Shown: one piece after another, positions 54,123 through 63,647 of the stretch
How positions within the stretch are numbered: the first letter of the stretch is position 1
Layout of the letters: each line of letters opens with the position of its first letter
Assembly: GCF_018130615.1 (NCBI RefSeq)
Contig: NZ_JAFCKB010000001.1
Coordinates: forward strand, 682,001-746,000
DNA length: 64,000 nucleotides
Reading direction: 5' to 3'
From: Bradyrhizobium manausense
GTDB taxonomy: Bacteria > Pseudomonadota > Alphaproteobacteria > Rhizobiales > Xanthobacteraceae
Position numbers and translations under genes: made by a program
Notes under the pieces: generated by a model
Told to the model about the DNA's origin: nothing
Seen by the model: the letters and a program-made list of their open reading frames with translations, nothing else
Databases searched by the model: none

Positions 54123-54208
54123 GTCGTCCCGGGGTGCGCGCAGCGCGAGCCCGGGACCCATAACCACGGGGAGTGGTAGCTATGGATTCCCGCCTTCGCT
54201 GGGATGAC
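54123..54208. repeat. REP-like element between phoB and gcrA
   Basis: GTCGTCCCGGGG at the left and CTGGGATGAC at the right, with an internal GCGCGCAGCGCGAGCCCGGG pairing block. Separates the converging phoB and gcrA genes. Confidence 0.7.
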
Positions 54209-54272
54209 ACCGAATAATTGGCGCCGTCATCGTGTCACGGCCGCCGTCTTGGCAATCAATAGAATTGGTAGC

Positions 54273-54785
54273 TCAGCGCGTGCCGGGCTTCGCCGGTGCG
54301 CGACGCCGGTCGGCTGCCGGCTGATACGCCACCCGCGAGTGCTGAGCGCAATAGGGCAGGCCGGAGAGCGCCTTGCCGCCGCAGAAGAAGAAATCCGGGC
54401 TCGAGGGATCGCCGACCGGCCAATGGCAGGTTGCCTCGTTCAATTCGAGCAGCGACAGCCGCTGGCTCATCGGCACTACGTTGTCGTAGGTAACCGGCTC
54501 GGCCTCGACCTCGACCTCGAAGGCCTGCGCCAATGCGGTGTTGCCGCGCGCGATGGGCCTGCTCACCCGCATCATGTGCTGCGCGGGACGCGCCTTGCGC
54601 GGCCGCGGAGCTGCCGAAGACGGGCTCTTGGCGCGGCCGGACAGGCCGAGCCTGTGCACCTTGCCGATCACGGCATTGCGGGTGACATTCCCAAGCTCAG
54701 CGGCGATCTGGCTAGCCGAAAGTCCGGCCTCCCAGAGCTTTTTCAACTGCTCGACGCGATCGTCCGACCAGGTCAAAACCGTCAT
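54273..54785 (-). CDS. gcrA: GcrA cell-cycle regulator
   Basis: 170 residues. N-terminal helix-turn-helix WSDDRVEQLKKLWEAGLSAS and GNVTRNAVIGKVHRLGL is the diagnostic GcrA DNA-binding part; the C terminus has Cys residues in ATCHWPVGDP and FFFCGGKALSGLPYC. GcrA recruits sigma70 RNA polymerase at promoters with GANTC methylation sites. Stands alone, divergent from argD. Confidence 0.93.
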   Translation of the reverse strand: MTVLTWSDDRVEQLKKLWEAGLSASQIAAELGNVTRNAVIGKVHRLGLSGRAKSPSSAAPRPRKARPAQHMMRVSRPIARGNTALAQAFEVEVEAEPVTYDNVVPMSQRLSLLELNEATCHWPVGDPSSPDFFFCGGKALSGLPYCAQHSRVAYQPAADRRRAPAKPGTR

Positions 54786-54926
54786 TGTAACCTTTCCTTC
54801 GCCGCGCGCCTGCCATCCTGGGGCGGCACAACGAATGCCTAAGCCTCGAAAAACCCGTGCCGCCAGAATCCCTTAAGGCTCGCCGGGCGTGACTAGAACG
54901 CCCGAACGTTTACGCCGGTACATGAG

Positions 54927-55020
54927 GACTCTTGGGATCAGAACCGCTGCACGAGATGTCGTATCTGACAAGCCAAACGCTACAATATGGCGTGACTCAC
55001 GCGCAAGAGTCCGCCGACTC
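54927..55020. promoter_or_regulatory. cluster of four GANTC sites (CcrM/GcrA type) between gcrA and argD
   Basis: GACTC at 54927, GACTC at 54994, GAGTC at 55007 and GACTC at 55016, with three in 27 bases. GANTC is the CcrM methylation site read by GcrA. The cluster is about 140-235 bp from gcrA and 220-315 bp from argD. The rest of 54786-55242 carries no gene I support. Confidence 0.4.
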
Positions 55021-55242
55021 GCTTCCACATGTTCCGTGGTGAAAATCCCGCAAAATCGCCACCGCAAGACTACGGATTCAGCGTTTCGCGAGGCTTTCCG
55101 GGCGGCATTGACACCCGTTTCACCAGGCCTAAGATAGTCGCGCGTGCCGCCCTTAAAAGGCGGCACGTTTCGTTTTCCGGGCCGGTCAATGGTGCGTTGC
55201 GCAAAGCACGCGTTACACCGTCCGCAACATCAAGTGATCGTC

Positions 55243-56445
55243 ATGACTAGCAGCGCAGCGCCGCATTTGCTCCCCGTTTTCGCCAGGGCCGACATCGGTT
55301 TTGAGCGCGGTGAAGGCGTCTGGTTGATCGCAACCAACGGCGATCGCTATCTCGATTTCACCTCGGGCGTGGCGGTGAATGCGCTCGGCCACGCCCATCC
55401 CGCGCTGGTCAAGGCGTTGCAGGAGCAGGCGACCAAGCTCTGGCACATGTCGAACCTGTTCCAGAGCCCGGACGGCGAGAAGCTTGCGAACCGTCTCTGC
55501 AACGAGAGCTTTGCGGACTTCGTGTTCTTCTGCAATTCCGGCGCCGAAGCGCTGGAAGGCGTGATCAAGCTGGTCCGCCATCACCATTTCTCCAAGGGGC
55601 ATCCGGAGCGCTACCGCATCATCACGTTTGAGGGCGCCTTCCATGGCCGCACGCTGGCGACGCTCGCCGCGACCGGCTCTGCAAAATATCTCGAAGGGTT
55701 CGGTCCGCCGATGGACGGCTTCGACCAGGTGCCGCATGGCGACCTCGAGGCCGTGAAGAAGGCGATCGGTCCCCACACTGCGGGTATCCTGATCGAGCCG
55801 ATCCAGGGCGAGGGCGGGGTGCGCTCGTCGACGCCGTCGTTCCTCAAGGCGCTGCGCCTGCTCTGCGACGAAAAGGGCCTGCTGCTTGCGTTCGACGAGG
55901 TGCAGACCGGCATGGGCCGCACCGGCGATCTCTTCGCCCATCGCCGCACCGGCGTCACGCCCGACGTGATGTCGCTGGCGAAAGCGCTCGGCGGCGGCTT
56001 CCCGATCGGCGCGGTGCTGGCGACCGCGGACGCGGCCTCCGGCATGGGGCCCGGCTCGCATGGCTCGACCTTCGGCGGCAATCCGCTGGCGATCTCGGCT
56101 GCGAATGCCGTGCTCGACGTCATGCTCAAGCCCGGCTTCTTCGACCACGTGCAGAAGATGTCGCTGCTCTTGAAGCAGAAGCTCGCCTCCGTGATCGATC
56201 GTCATCCCGATATCGTCAGCGAAGTGCGCGGCGAGGGGCTCCTGATCGGCATCAAGGCCGTGGTGCCCTCGGGCGACCTGGTCGCAGCGCTCCGCAACGA
56301 AAAATTGCTCACGGTCGGCGCCGGCGACAATGTCGTGCGCTTCCTGCCGCCGCTGATCGTCACCGAGGCCGAGATCGAGGACAGCATCGGCCGGCTCGAA
56401 CGCGCCTGCGCTGCGTTGTCCGGCAACAAGCGGGCGGCAAGCTGA
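55243..56445 (+). CDS. argD: acetylornithine transaminase
   Basis: 400 residues from ATG 55243 (earlier ATG at 55144 rejected). Class III aminotransferase: [37 protein letters not shown] and the PLP lysine in [15 protein letters not shown]. Converts N-acetylglutamate semialdehyde to acetylornithine. Overlaps argF by one base (TGATG). Confidence 0.94.
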   Translation: MTSSAAPHLLPVFARADIGFERGEGVWLIATNGDRYLDFTSGVAVNALGHAHPALVKALQEQATKLWHMSNLFQSPDGEKLANRLCNESFADFVFFCNSGAEALEGVIKLVRHHHFSKGHPERYRIITFEGAFHGRTLATLAATGSAKYLEGFGPPMDGFDQVPHGDLEAVKKAIGPHTAGILIEPIQGEGGVRSSTPSFLKALRLLCDEKGLLLAFDEVQTGMGRTGDLFAHRRTGVTPDVMSLAKALGGGFPIGAVLATADAASGMGPGSHGSTFGGNPLAISAANAVLDVMLKPGFFDHVQKMSLLLKQKLASVIDRHPDIVSEVRGEGLLIGIKAVVPSGDLVAALRNEKLLTVGAGDNVVRFLPPLIVTEAEIEDSIGRLERACAALSGNKRAAS

Positions 56446-57368
56446 TGAGCAAGGCTCCAAAGCACTTCCTGGATATCAACGAGCTGCCGTTGTCGGAGCT
56501 CAAGAGCATGCTCGCGGCCTCCTCCGCCATGAAGGCGAAGCAGAACGCGCATCAGCCGGTGAGGCCGCTCGAAGGCAAGACGCTGGCGATGATCTTCGAG
56601 CGTCCGTCGACCCGCACGCGCGTCTCGTTCGATGTCGCCATGCGCCAGCTCGGCGGCGAGCCCATCATGCTCACCGGTGCCGAGATGCAGCTCGGCCGCG
56701 GCGAGACCATTGCAGACACCGCGCGCGTGTTGTCGCGCTATGTCGACGCCATCATGATCCGCATCCTCAATCACGAGGCGCTGCTGGAGCTCGCGGCGAA
56801 TGCGACCGTGCCCGTCATCAACGGCCTGACGCGGCGCTCGCATCCCTGCCAGGTGATGGCCGATCTCATGACCTTCGAGGAGCATCGCGGGCCGATCGAA
56901 GGTCGGACCGTGGCCTGGACCGGCGACGACAACAACGTGCTGGCGTCCTGGGCCCATGCCGCCGAGCGTTTCAAGTTCAAGCTCAATGTCGCGACCCCGC
57001 CGGAGCTGGCGCCGAAGAAAGTCATGCGCGACTTCATCAAGGCCACCGGCGCGCCGATCGTGATCGGCACCGATCCCGAGGCCGCCGTCAGGGGCGCCGA
57101 TTGCGTCGTCACCGACACTTGGGTGTCGATGGGCGACAAGGAAGGCGAGCATCGCCACAACGTGCTCAAGCCCTATCAGGTCAATGCCAAGCTGATGTCG
57201 CTGGCCAAGCCCGACGCGCTGTTCATGCACTGCCTGCCCGCCCATCGCGGCGAGGAAGTCACCGACGAGGTGATCGACGGCCCGCAATCGGTCGTGTTCG
57301 ACGAGGCTGAAAACCGCCTGCACGCGCAGAAGGGCATTTTGGCCTGGTGCTTTGACGCGGTGAAGTAA
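56445..57368 (+). CDS. argF: ornithine carbamoyltransferase
   Basis: 307 residues. Carbamoyl-phosphate motif [12 protein letters not shown], ornithine motif [14 protein letters not shown] and catalytic Cys in [12 protein letters not shown]; the anabolic OTCase pattern. Directly coupled to argD, so ornithine formation and citrulline synthesis are made together. Confidence 0.95.
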   Translation: MSKAPKHFLDINELPLSELKSMLAASSAMKAKQNAHQPVRPLEGKTLAMIFERPSTRTRVSFDVAMRQLGGEPIMLTGAEMQLGRGETIADTARVLSRYVDAIMIRILNHEALLELAANATVPVINGLTRRSHPCQVMADLMTFEEHRGPIEGRTVAWTGDDNNVLASWAHAAERFKFKLNVATPPELAPKKVMRDFIKATGAPIVIGTDPEAAVRGADCVVTDTWVSMGDKEGEHRHNVLKPYQVNAKLMSLAKPDALFMHCLPAHRGEEVTDEVIDGPQSVVFDEAENRLHAQKGILAWCFDAVK

Positions 57369-57413
57369 CGCTGCGGTGGAGCGGGTGGCTGTTCGGCGAC
57401 TCCATCCTCCGCT

Positions 57414-57551
57414 GTCGTCCCGGACAAGCGTAAGCGCAGATCAGGGACCCGTAATCACAGGACCTCGTTTGGCGATGAGTTGTCATCGCCGACAACAGCC
57501 TGATCCTGTGGTTATGGATCCCGGGTTCGCGCTTCGCGCGCCCGGGACGAC
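57414..57551. repeat. REP-like element after argF
   Basis: Starts GTCGTCCCGGAC and ends CCCGGGACGAC, with an internal CGATGA-GTTG-TCATCG hairpin and a CAGGAC/GTCCTG-like pair. Fills most of the argF-hslO gap. Confidence 0.75.
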
Positions 57552-57611
57552 GCTGAGTTTGAGGCCCCTGTGCCTCTTCCATTTCCACCCTCCGACCCCA
57601 GATAAAGCGCC

Positions 57612-58619
57612 ATGGTTTCCCAATCCCCTGACATGAAAACCGGGCCTGAAGGCCCGGTTCGCGCACCATCCGCGGTTCCGATCGATGACGCTGTGCTGCC
57701 CTACGAGGTCGATGCGCTCGATGTGCGCGGCCGCCTGGTGCGGCTTGGTCCTGCGCTCGACGACATCCTGACCAAGCATGATTATCCTGCGCCGGTCGGC
57801 AAGCTGCTCGGCGAGGCCATCGTGCTGACGACGCTGCTCGGTTCGGCGCTCAAATTCGAGGGCCGCTTCATCCTGCAAGCCCAGACCGACGGCCCGGTGT
57901 CGTTCCTGGTGGTGGACTATCAGGCGCCGGATCGCCTGCGCGCCTATGCGCGCTTCGACGCCGAGCGCCTCGGCGACGCCAGGGACTCCGGCGCATTGCT
58001 CGGCCGTGGCCATCTCGCCATGACCATCGACCAGGGGCCGGACATGAGCCGCTACCAGGGCCTGGTCGCGCTCGACGGCGGCAGCCTGGAAGATGCCGCC
58101 CACGAATATTTCCTGCGCTCCGAGCAGATCCCGACGCGCGTGCGGCTCGCGGTCGGCGAGGAGTGGCGCAGTAGCGACGGTGGCAAGCATCGCTGGCGCG
58201 CCGGTGGCATGCTGATGCAGTTCTTGCCGAAGGCGCCGGAGCGCGCACGGCAGGCCGACTTACACCCCGGCGACGCGCCTGATGGCGCCGAGGTGCACAG
58301 CATCGCCGAGGACGATGCCTGGGTCGAGGCGCGCTCGCTGATCGAAACCGTCGAGGACGTCGAACTGATCGATCCCGATCTCTCCGGCGAACGGCTGCTC
58401 TATCGCCTCTTCCACGAGCGCGGCGTGCGCGTGTTCAATCCGCTGGTCCTGAAGGCGCAATGCTCCTGCTCGCGCGACGCAGTCGCCTCCATGCTGAAGA
58501 GCTTTTCGCCGGATGACCGGAGTGCCATGGTCAAGGACGACAAGGTCGTCGTGACCTGCGAATTCTGCTCCTCGGTGTACGCGTTCACGCCGGACGAAGC
58601 GGGCGTCGAGGACGCGTAG
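57612..58619 (+). CDS. hslO: redox-regulated chaperone Hsp33
   Basis: 335 residues. C-terminal zinc/redox switch CSCSRDAV (C-x-C) and TCEFCSSVY (C-x2-C) is complete. The N-terminal body shows LGEAIVLTTLLGSALKFEGRF and the dimer region. Holds unfolded proteins under oxidative stress. Converges on apaG. Confidence 0.93.
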   Translation: MVSQSPDMKTGPEGPVRAPSAVPIDDAVLPYEVDALDVRGRLVRLGPALDDILTKHDYPAPVGKLLGEAIVLTTLLGSALKFEGRFILQAQTDGPVSFLVVDYQAPDRLRAYARFDAERLGDARDSGALLGRGHLAMTIDQGPDMSRYQGLVALDGGSLEDAAHEYFLRSEQIPTRVRLAVGEEWRSSDGGKHRWRAGGMLMQFLPKAPERARQADLHPGDAPDGAEVHSIAEDDAWVEARSLIETVEDVELIDPDLSGERLLYRLFHERGVRVFNPLVLKAQCSCSRDAVASMLKSFSPDDRSAMVKDDKVVVTCEFCSSVYAFTPDEAGVEDA

Positions 58620-58648
58620 CGCGGTAGGTAGGTTCGTACGGCACCTCG

Positions 58649-59041
58649 CTAATTCAACACCCGCTTGTTGTCCGGGCTGTCCAGCGAGAACGTCGGCACG
58701 TCGATCTCGAAGCGTTCGCCGCTTTCGCTGACCATCTGGTAGCGGCCGGTCATGAAGCCGGACGCGGTCGAGAGCGGGACGCCGGAGGTATATTCGAAGC
58801 GCTCGCCGGGGGCGAGCGTCGGCTGCTCGCCGACCACGCCTTCGCCCTTGACCTCCTGCTGGCGGCCGGAGGCGTCGGTGATGATCCAGTGCCGCGTCTT
58901 GAGCTGCACCGTCTCGTCGCCGGAATTGGTGATGACGATGGTGTAGGACCAGAAATAGCGCGAGCGGTCGGCCGACGACTGCTCCGGAACAAAGTTCGGC
59001 TCGACGGTCACTTCGATCTGGCGGGTCACGGCGCGGTACAT
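58649..59041 (-). CDS. apaG: ApaG (Co2+/Mg2+ efflux-associated) protein
   Basis: 130 residues, the family's usual length, starting MYRAVTRQIEVTVEPNF; two ATGs 9 and 12 bases upstream give slightly longer alternatives. Immunoglobulin-like beta fold; VITNSGDETVQLKTRHWIITDA and GERFEYTSGVPLST are the ApaG core. Function in the cell is unclear. Confidence 0.94.
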   Translation of the reverse strand: MYRAVTRQIEVTVEPNFVPEQSSADRSRYFWSYTIVITNSGDETVQLKTRHWIITDASGRQQEVKGEGVVGEQPTLAPGERFEYTSGVPLSTASGFMTGRYQMVSESGERFEIDVPTFSLDSPDNKRVLN

Positions 59042-59233
59042 GATTGCCATCATAACGAAATCCTGGCCGGGAACCAAACGCCGAAGTCCGCTTTGGCGAC
59101 ATCGTCCCGCCAGAATTGACGGGGAAGTACACCCCGAGAACACCCGTATGTGATCCCGCCGCTTTGCGAGGCGGCGACGGGACCGGTACACTCCTTTAAG
59201 CGTCGCGATTTGCGGAAGGGTTTTTGGGCCCCG

Positions 59234-60520
59234 ATGACCATTGCCGATCAAGTGACGGGATCGACGATCGCGGGAACCGCGGGGGCCACGCCTGTGGGTG
59301 CCAAGCCCGTGGATGCCAAGCCCGTGGATGCAAAGCCGCGGATTGCCGCGCCGGCCATCACGCTGCCCGCCATCGGCGAGCGCGAGCTCAGGCTCGACCT
59401 GTTCCGGGGCCTCGCGCTGTGGCTGATCTTCATCGATCATCTGCCGCCGAATTTGCTGACCTGGTTCACGATCCGCAATTACGGCTTCAGCGACGCCACC
59501 GAGATCTTCATCTTCATCTCCGGCTACACCGCTGCCTTCGTCTACGGCCGCGCCATGCTGGAAAACGGCTTCCTCATCGCCACCGCGCGCATCCTGCGCC
59601 GTGTCTGGCAGATCTATGTCGCCCACGTCTTCCTGTTCACGATCTTCCTCGCCGAGATCTCCTACGTCGCGACCAGCTTCGAGAACCCGCTCTATACCGA
59701 AGAGATGGGCATCATGGATTTCCTCAAGCAGCCCGACGTCACCATCGTGCAGGCGCTGCTCTTGCGCTTCCGTCCCGTCAACATGGACGTGCTGCCGCTG
59801 TACATCGTCTTGATGCTGGCGCTGCCGCTGATCCTGTGGTCGATGAAGTGGCGGCCCGACGTGACGCTTGCGCTCTCGGCCCTGCTTTATGCGGCGACCT
59901 GGGAATTCGACCTCTATTTCTCGGCCTATCCGAACGGCTTCTGGGCGTTCAATCCGCTGGCCTGGCAATTGCTTTTCGTGTTCGGAGCCTGGTGTGCGCT
60001 CGGAGGTGCGCGACGCATGTCACGCATTCTGGCTTCCCCCATAACGATGTGGATCTCGATCGCCTATCTCGTCGCGGCATTCTACGTGACGCTGACCTGG
60101 TACCTGCCGCAGCTCTCGCACTTCATGCCGAAGCGGCTTGAACAGTGGATGTATCCGATCGACAAGACCGACCTCGACGTGCTGCGCTTCACGCATTTCC
60201 TGGCGCTGTCGGCGCTCACCGTTCGCTTCCTGCCGCGGGATTGGCCGGGCCTGAAGTCGCCGTGGCTGCGGCCGCTGATCGTGTGCGGCCAGCATTCGCT
60301 GGAGATCTTCTGCCTCGGCGTCTTCCTGGCCTTTGCCGGCCATTTCATCCTGGCCGAAGTCTCCGGTGGACCGGCCATGCATGCGCTGATTAGTCTCTCC
60401 GGAATCCTGATCATGTGGGCGATGGCCTGGGTGATTTCGTGGTACAAGCGCGTGGCCGACAAGAGCGGTACGAAAAACAAAGCCGCCGTCGGCAACGCCG
60501 ATCTGGCGGGAGGGGGCTGA
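59234..60520 (+). CDS. opgC: OpgC-family membrane acyltransferase (glucan succinyltransferase type)
   Basis: 428 residues from ATG 59234. About ten membrane segments after a Pro/Lys/Ala linker of repeated VDAKP units (residues 23-38). RELRLDLFRGLALWLIFIDHLP is the OpgC/AT3 start motif. In proteobacteria OpgC adds succinyl groups to osmoregulated periplasmic glucans. TGA overlaps the next ATG, so it is translationally coupled to two SGNH-like genes. The acyl group and glucan here are not known. Confidence 0.88.
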   Translation: MTIADQVTGSTIAGTAGATPVGAKPVDAKPVDAKPRIAAPAITLPAIGERELRLDLFRGLALWLIFIDHLPPNLLTWFTIRNYGFSDATEIFIFISGYTAAFVYGRAMLENGFLIATARILRRVWQIYVAHVFLFTIFLAEISYVATSFENPLYTEEMGIMDFLKQPDVTIVQALLLRFRPVNMDVLPLYIVLMLALPLILWSMKWRPDVTLALSALLYAATWEFDLYFSAYPNGFWAFNPLAWQLLFVFGAWCALGGARRMSRILASPITMWISIAYLVAAFYVTLTWYLPQLSHFMPKRLEQWMYPIDKTDLDVLRFTHFLALSALTVRFLPRDWPGLKSPWLRPLIVCGQHSLEIFCLGVFLAFAGHFILAEVSGGPAMHALISLSGILIMWAMAWVISWYKRVADKSGTKNKAAVGNADLAGGG

Positions 60521-61290
60521 TGAAGGCTAAGGTTCTCCTGAGCCTGATCCTGCTGTGCGGTGGTCTCGCTGCGCCTTCGGCGCGCGCGGGCGATGCCGTG
60601 CCTGCTGCGCCCGCAGCCTGCGAATTGCCACCCTATCTGCTCGCCACCGACAGCCAGCTCCACAAGGTCGCCGACACCGTCAAATCGGGCAAACCGCTCG
60701 AGATCCTGGTGATCGGCAGCCGCTCCACCACCATTCCGGCCCAAGAGGACAGCTCCTATCCGGCGCGGATGCAGGCCGTCTTGAAGGACAAGCTGCCGCC
60801 TGCGGAGACTGTGCACGTATCCGTAGAAATACAGAGCAAGAAGACGGCGGAGGAAGCTGCCGGGACCTTCGTTAAGCTGATGGAAGCAAAAGCACCTACT
60901 TTGGTCATCTGGCAGACCGGGACCGTGGATGCTATCCGCTCCGTCGATCCCGACGACTTTCGCGGCGCCGTGACCGAAGGGGTCGCTGCGTTGCAAAATG
61001 CAGGGGCTGACGTCGTCTTGATGAATTTGCAGTACAGCCCCCGTACCGAAACCATGATCTCGGCACCGCCTTACCTCGATAACATGCGGGTGGTGGCACA
61101 AGAGCATGATATCCCGCTGTTCGACCGTTTCGCGATGATGCGGCAGTGGAATGATCAGGGTCAGTTCGACCTGTTCAGCCCATCCCGCGGCCCCGAGCTG
61201 GCGAAGCAGGTCCATGATTGCATCGGCCGGGCGTTGGCACAGTTCGTGATGGACGCAGCCCATCTGGGGCCGGCCGAGCAGCAAAATTGA
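60520..61290 (+). CDS. degenerate SGNH-hydrolase-like secreted protein (pseudoenzyme candidate)
   Basis: 256 residues with signal peptide (ending PSARAGDA). Aligns with the next gene: EILVIGSRSTTIPAQ against VIVAFGSSSTAGYGA, and ...LVIWQTGTVDAIRSVDP against LVIWQVGTNAVLRNLDP. The nucleophile serine position is Arg68 here, the block II glycine and block III Asn are changed, and the final D-x-x-H is missing (region FDLFSPSRGP). So the fold is retained but hydrolase activity is unlikely. May act as a binding or accessory subunit. Confidence 0.8.
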   Translation: MKAKVLLSLILLCGGLAAPSARAGDAVPAAPAACELPPYLLATDSQLHKVADTVKSGKPLEILVIGSRSTTIPAQEDSSYPARMQAVLKDKLPPAETVHVSVEIQSKKTAEEAAGTFVKLMEAKAPTLVIWQTGTVDAIRSVDPDDFRGAVTEGVAALQNAGADVVLMNLQYSPRTETMISAPPYLDNMRVVAQEHDIPLFDRFAMMRQWNDQGQFDLFSPSRGPELAKQVHDCIGRALAQFVMDAAHLGPAEQQN

Positions 61291-61302
61291 GGTCTAGCGT
61301 TA

Positions 61303-62304
61303 ATGAGTTCTTTCCGCCCTTTTGGCCTGTCGACACGGCTGGTCGCGCCCGCAGCGGCGGTGCTGCTGGTGCTGACGCCCATGCTGCAGGTCCCCGCTCG
61401 CGCTCAAGCCGCGCAGGCGACGCCTGCTCCGCAGCAATCCGCTAATCCCGCACCGGCATCACCGTCCCAGACGACCGTGGCCGCGACCGGCCAGTCGACC
61501 ACCGACCAGCGCGGTCTCACCTCGCGCGCCATCGACAAGGTGAAGCAGGTCGCGAAATCCGCCGGCGACATTTTCAGCCGCGTGCCTTGCCTGTCGCCGA
61601 AGGGCGTCTCGAAGACCATGGGCTCGCTGCCGCATGTCGCGAACAAGCTCGTCGCCGGCAAGCCTGTCGTGATCGTCGCGTTCGGCTCGTCGTCGACCGC
61701 GGGTTACGGTGCGAGCTCGCCCGATTTCAATTATCCGAACCGTCTCGCCGCGCAGTTGCGCCGGCAATACCCGACCGCCGACATCACCGTCATCAATGCC
61801 GGCGTCGGTGGCGAGGACGCGCCCGAGATGATGACGCGCCTCCAGAAGGAGGTGATCGATGTGCATCCGGATCTCGTGATCTGGCAGGTCGGCACCAACG
61901 CCGTGCTGCGCAACCTCGATCCCGGCGATACCGCCAAGATGGTCGAGGACGGCGTCACCCGCATCCAGACGGCCGGCGATGCCGACGTCGTGCTGGTCGA
62001 CCCGCAATATTCGCCGCGCGTCACCGAGCGTCCCGAAAGTGCGGGCAAGATGGTGAAGCTGCTCGGCAAGGTCGCCGAGCTCCGTCACGTCGGCATCTTT
62101 CCGCGCTTCGAGGTGATGCGCGAGTGGCACGAGAAGCAGGCGCTGCCGGTCGAGAGCTTCGTCATCGCCGACGGCCTGCACATGAACGATTGGGGCTATG
62201 CCTGCTTCGCCCAGTTGCTCGGCGACGACATCATCCGCTCGGTGGGGCAGATCAAGCTAGGGGTGAACGTGCCGGCGGACGTGCGGACGTACCGGCCGAT
62301 GTAA
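61303..62304 (+). CDS. SGNH/GDSL-family hydrolase or acyltransferase, periplasmic
   Basis: 333 residues; signal-type N terminus (LVLTPMLQVPARAQA) and a disordered linker to about 110. Block I is FGSSSTAG with nucleophile Ser130, block II has Gly168 in INAGVGGEDA, block III Asn199 in WQVGTNA, block V Asp290/His293 in ADGLHMN. All residues of the triad and oxyanion hole are present. In SGNH families partner to AT3 acyltransferases this domain transfers or removes acyl groups from glycans; 12 bases after its degenerate paralogue. Confidence 0.85.
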   Translation: MSSFRPFGLSTRLVAPAAAVLLVLTPMLQVPARAQAAQATPAPQQSANPAPASPSQTTVAATGQSTTDQRGLTSRAIDKVKQVAKSAGDIFSRVPCLSPKGVSKTMGSLPHVANKLVAGKPVVIVAFGSSSTAGYGASSPDFNYPNRLAAQLRRQYPTADITVINAGVGGEDAPEMMTRLQKEVIDVHPDLVIWQVGTNAVLRNLDPGDTAKMVEDGVTRIQTAGDADVVLVDPQYSPRVTERPESAGKMVKLLGKVAELRHVGIFPRFEVMREWHEKQALPVESFVIADGLHMNDWGYACFAQLLGDDIIRSVGQIKLGVNVPADVRTYRPM

Positions 62305-62308
62305 GGGA

Positions 62309-62368
62309 AGCGAGTAGGGAGTGGCGGGTAGCGAATGGGGATCGATCCATTCGCCACTCGCTATTCAC
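62309..62368. repeat. AGTGGCG...CGCCACT inverted repeat
   Basis: CGAGTAGGGAGTGGCGGGTAG and CGAATGG-GGATCGAT-CCATTCGCCACTCGCTATTC: hairpin between the converging SGNH and metZ genes. Shares its GAGTGGCG/CGCCACTCGCTA arms with the element at 39758. Confidence 0.75.
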
Positions 62369-62372
62369 CCCG

Positions 62373-63560
62373 TTACGCCTTCTCCAGCGCCGCCGTCAGA
62401 TCCTCGATCAGATCATCCGCGTGCTCGAGCCCGGCCGAGTAGCGGATGAATCCTTCGCCAATGCCGAGTTCGGCGCGCACTTCCGGCTTCAGCCGCTGAT
62501 GCGTCGTGGTCGCCGGATGTGTCACCAGGCTCTTGGCATCGCCGAGATTGTTCGAGATCTTGGCAAGCTTCAGCTCGTTGAGCACGCGGAACGCCGCGGC
62601 CTTGCCGCCCTTGACCTCGAAGCCAACCAGGGTCGAGCCGCCGCGCATCTGCTTCTTGACCAGCGCCGCCTGCGGATGATCTTCGCGTCCGGGATAGACC
62701 AGCCGCGCAATCTTCGGATGGCTCGCCAGCACGTCGGCGATGCGCGCCGCAGTCTCGGTCTGCGCCCGTACGCGCACGCCGAGCGTTTCCAGGCCCTTGA
62801 GCAGGACCCAGGCGTTGAACGGCGAGATCGACGGGCCGGTCTGGCGCATGAAATTGTGAATGTGCTCGGCGATGAAGGCTTCCGAGGACAGGATGATGCC
62901 GCCGAGACAGCGGCCCTGGCCGTCGATGTGCTTGGTCGCGGAGTAGACGACGACGTCGGCCCCTAACGCGAGCGGGCTTTGCCAGATCGGCGTCGCGAAC
63001 ACGTTGTCGACGACGAGCCGCGCGCCGCCGCTGTGGGCGATCTCGGCAATGCCGGGAATGTCGAGCACGTCGAGCGTCGGATTGGTCGGGCTCTCCAGGA
63101 AGAACGTCTTGGTGTTCGGCTTCAGCGCACGCTGCCATTCATCGAGATTGGCACCGTCGACCAGCGTGGTCTCGATGCCGTAGCGCGGCAGCAGGTCCTG
63201 AATGACATAGAGACACGAGCCGAACAGCGCCCGCGAGGCGACCACGTGGTCACCAGCCTTGAGCGGCGCCAGGATCGCAGTCGTCACAGCGGCCATGCCC
63301 GTTGCGGCCGAGCGCGCGGCCTCTGCCCCTTCGAGCTCGATCATGCGGCGCTCGAACATCGCGATCGTGGGGTTGGAGTAGCGCGAATAGATGAAGCCGG
63401 GGTCCTCGCCCTTGAACCGCGCCTCGCACTCCTCGGCGCTGTTGTAGACGTAGCCCTGGGTCAGGAACAGCGCCTCCGACGTCTCGCCATATTGCGAGCG
63501 CAGGGTGCCGGCATGGACCAGGCGGGTTTCGGGACGGTAAGTAGCAGGCGACTTCGACAT
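62373..63560 (-). CDS. metZ: O-succinylhomoserine sulfhydrylase
   Basis: 395 residues from ATG 63560. Cys/Met-metabolism PLP enzyme with SATKHIDGQGRCLGG (PLP lysine), Ser/Tyr contacts EEVLG-free region FIYSRYSNPTIAMFERR and LESPTNPTLDVLDIPGIAE. Makes homocysteine directly from O-succinylhomoserine and sulfide. The SAM-II riboswitch upstream marks it as a methionine biosynthesis gene controlled by SAM. Confidence 0.93.
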   Translation of the reverse strand: MSKSPATYRPETRLVHAGTLRSQYGETSEALFLTQGYVYNSAEECEARFKGEDPGFIYSRYSNPTIAMFERRMIELEGAEAARSAATGMAAVTTAILAPLKAGDHVVASRALFGSCLYVIQDLLPRYGIETTLVDGANLDEWQRALKPNTKTFFLESPTNPTLDVLDIPGIAEIAHSGGARLVVDNVFATPIWQSPLALGADVVVYSATKHIDGQGRCLGGIILSSEAFIAEHIHNFMRQTGPSISPFNAWVLLKGLETLGVRVRAQTETAARIADVLASHPKIARLVYPGREDHPQAALVKKQMRGGSTLVGFEVKGGKAAAFRVLNELKLAKISNNLGDAKSLVTHPATTTHQRLKPEVRAELGIGEGFIRYSAGLEHADDLIEDLTAALEKA

Positions 63561-63599
63561 AAGACCCTCCGAGATGACCGTCTCGTCGAAAACGGTCAC

Positions 63600-63633
63600 A
63601 AAAAAACCGGCCTGGATATCTCCACGGGCCGGG
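63600..63633 (-). terminator. intrinsic terminator in the metZ leader
   Basis: On the minus strand CCGGCC-CG-TGGA-GATA-TCCA-GGCCGG followed by seven U; a ten-pair stem with a small bulge and a four-base loop. The upstream GGCCGGGG (45-52 of this block, 63645-63652) can pair with the left arm CCCGGCC instead, giving an alternative hairpin. It fits SAM-controlled attenuation of metZ. Confidence 0.75.
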
Positions 63634-63647
63634 ATCACAGAGGTCCC

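Noticed and set aside
54204-54842. A 212-codon plus-strand frame opposite gcrA.
   Set aside because: GcrA on the minus strand has its diagnostic helix-turn-helix; the opposite frame is Arg-rich shadow sequence.
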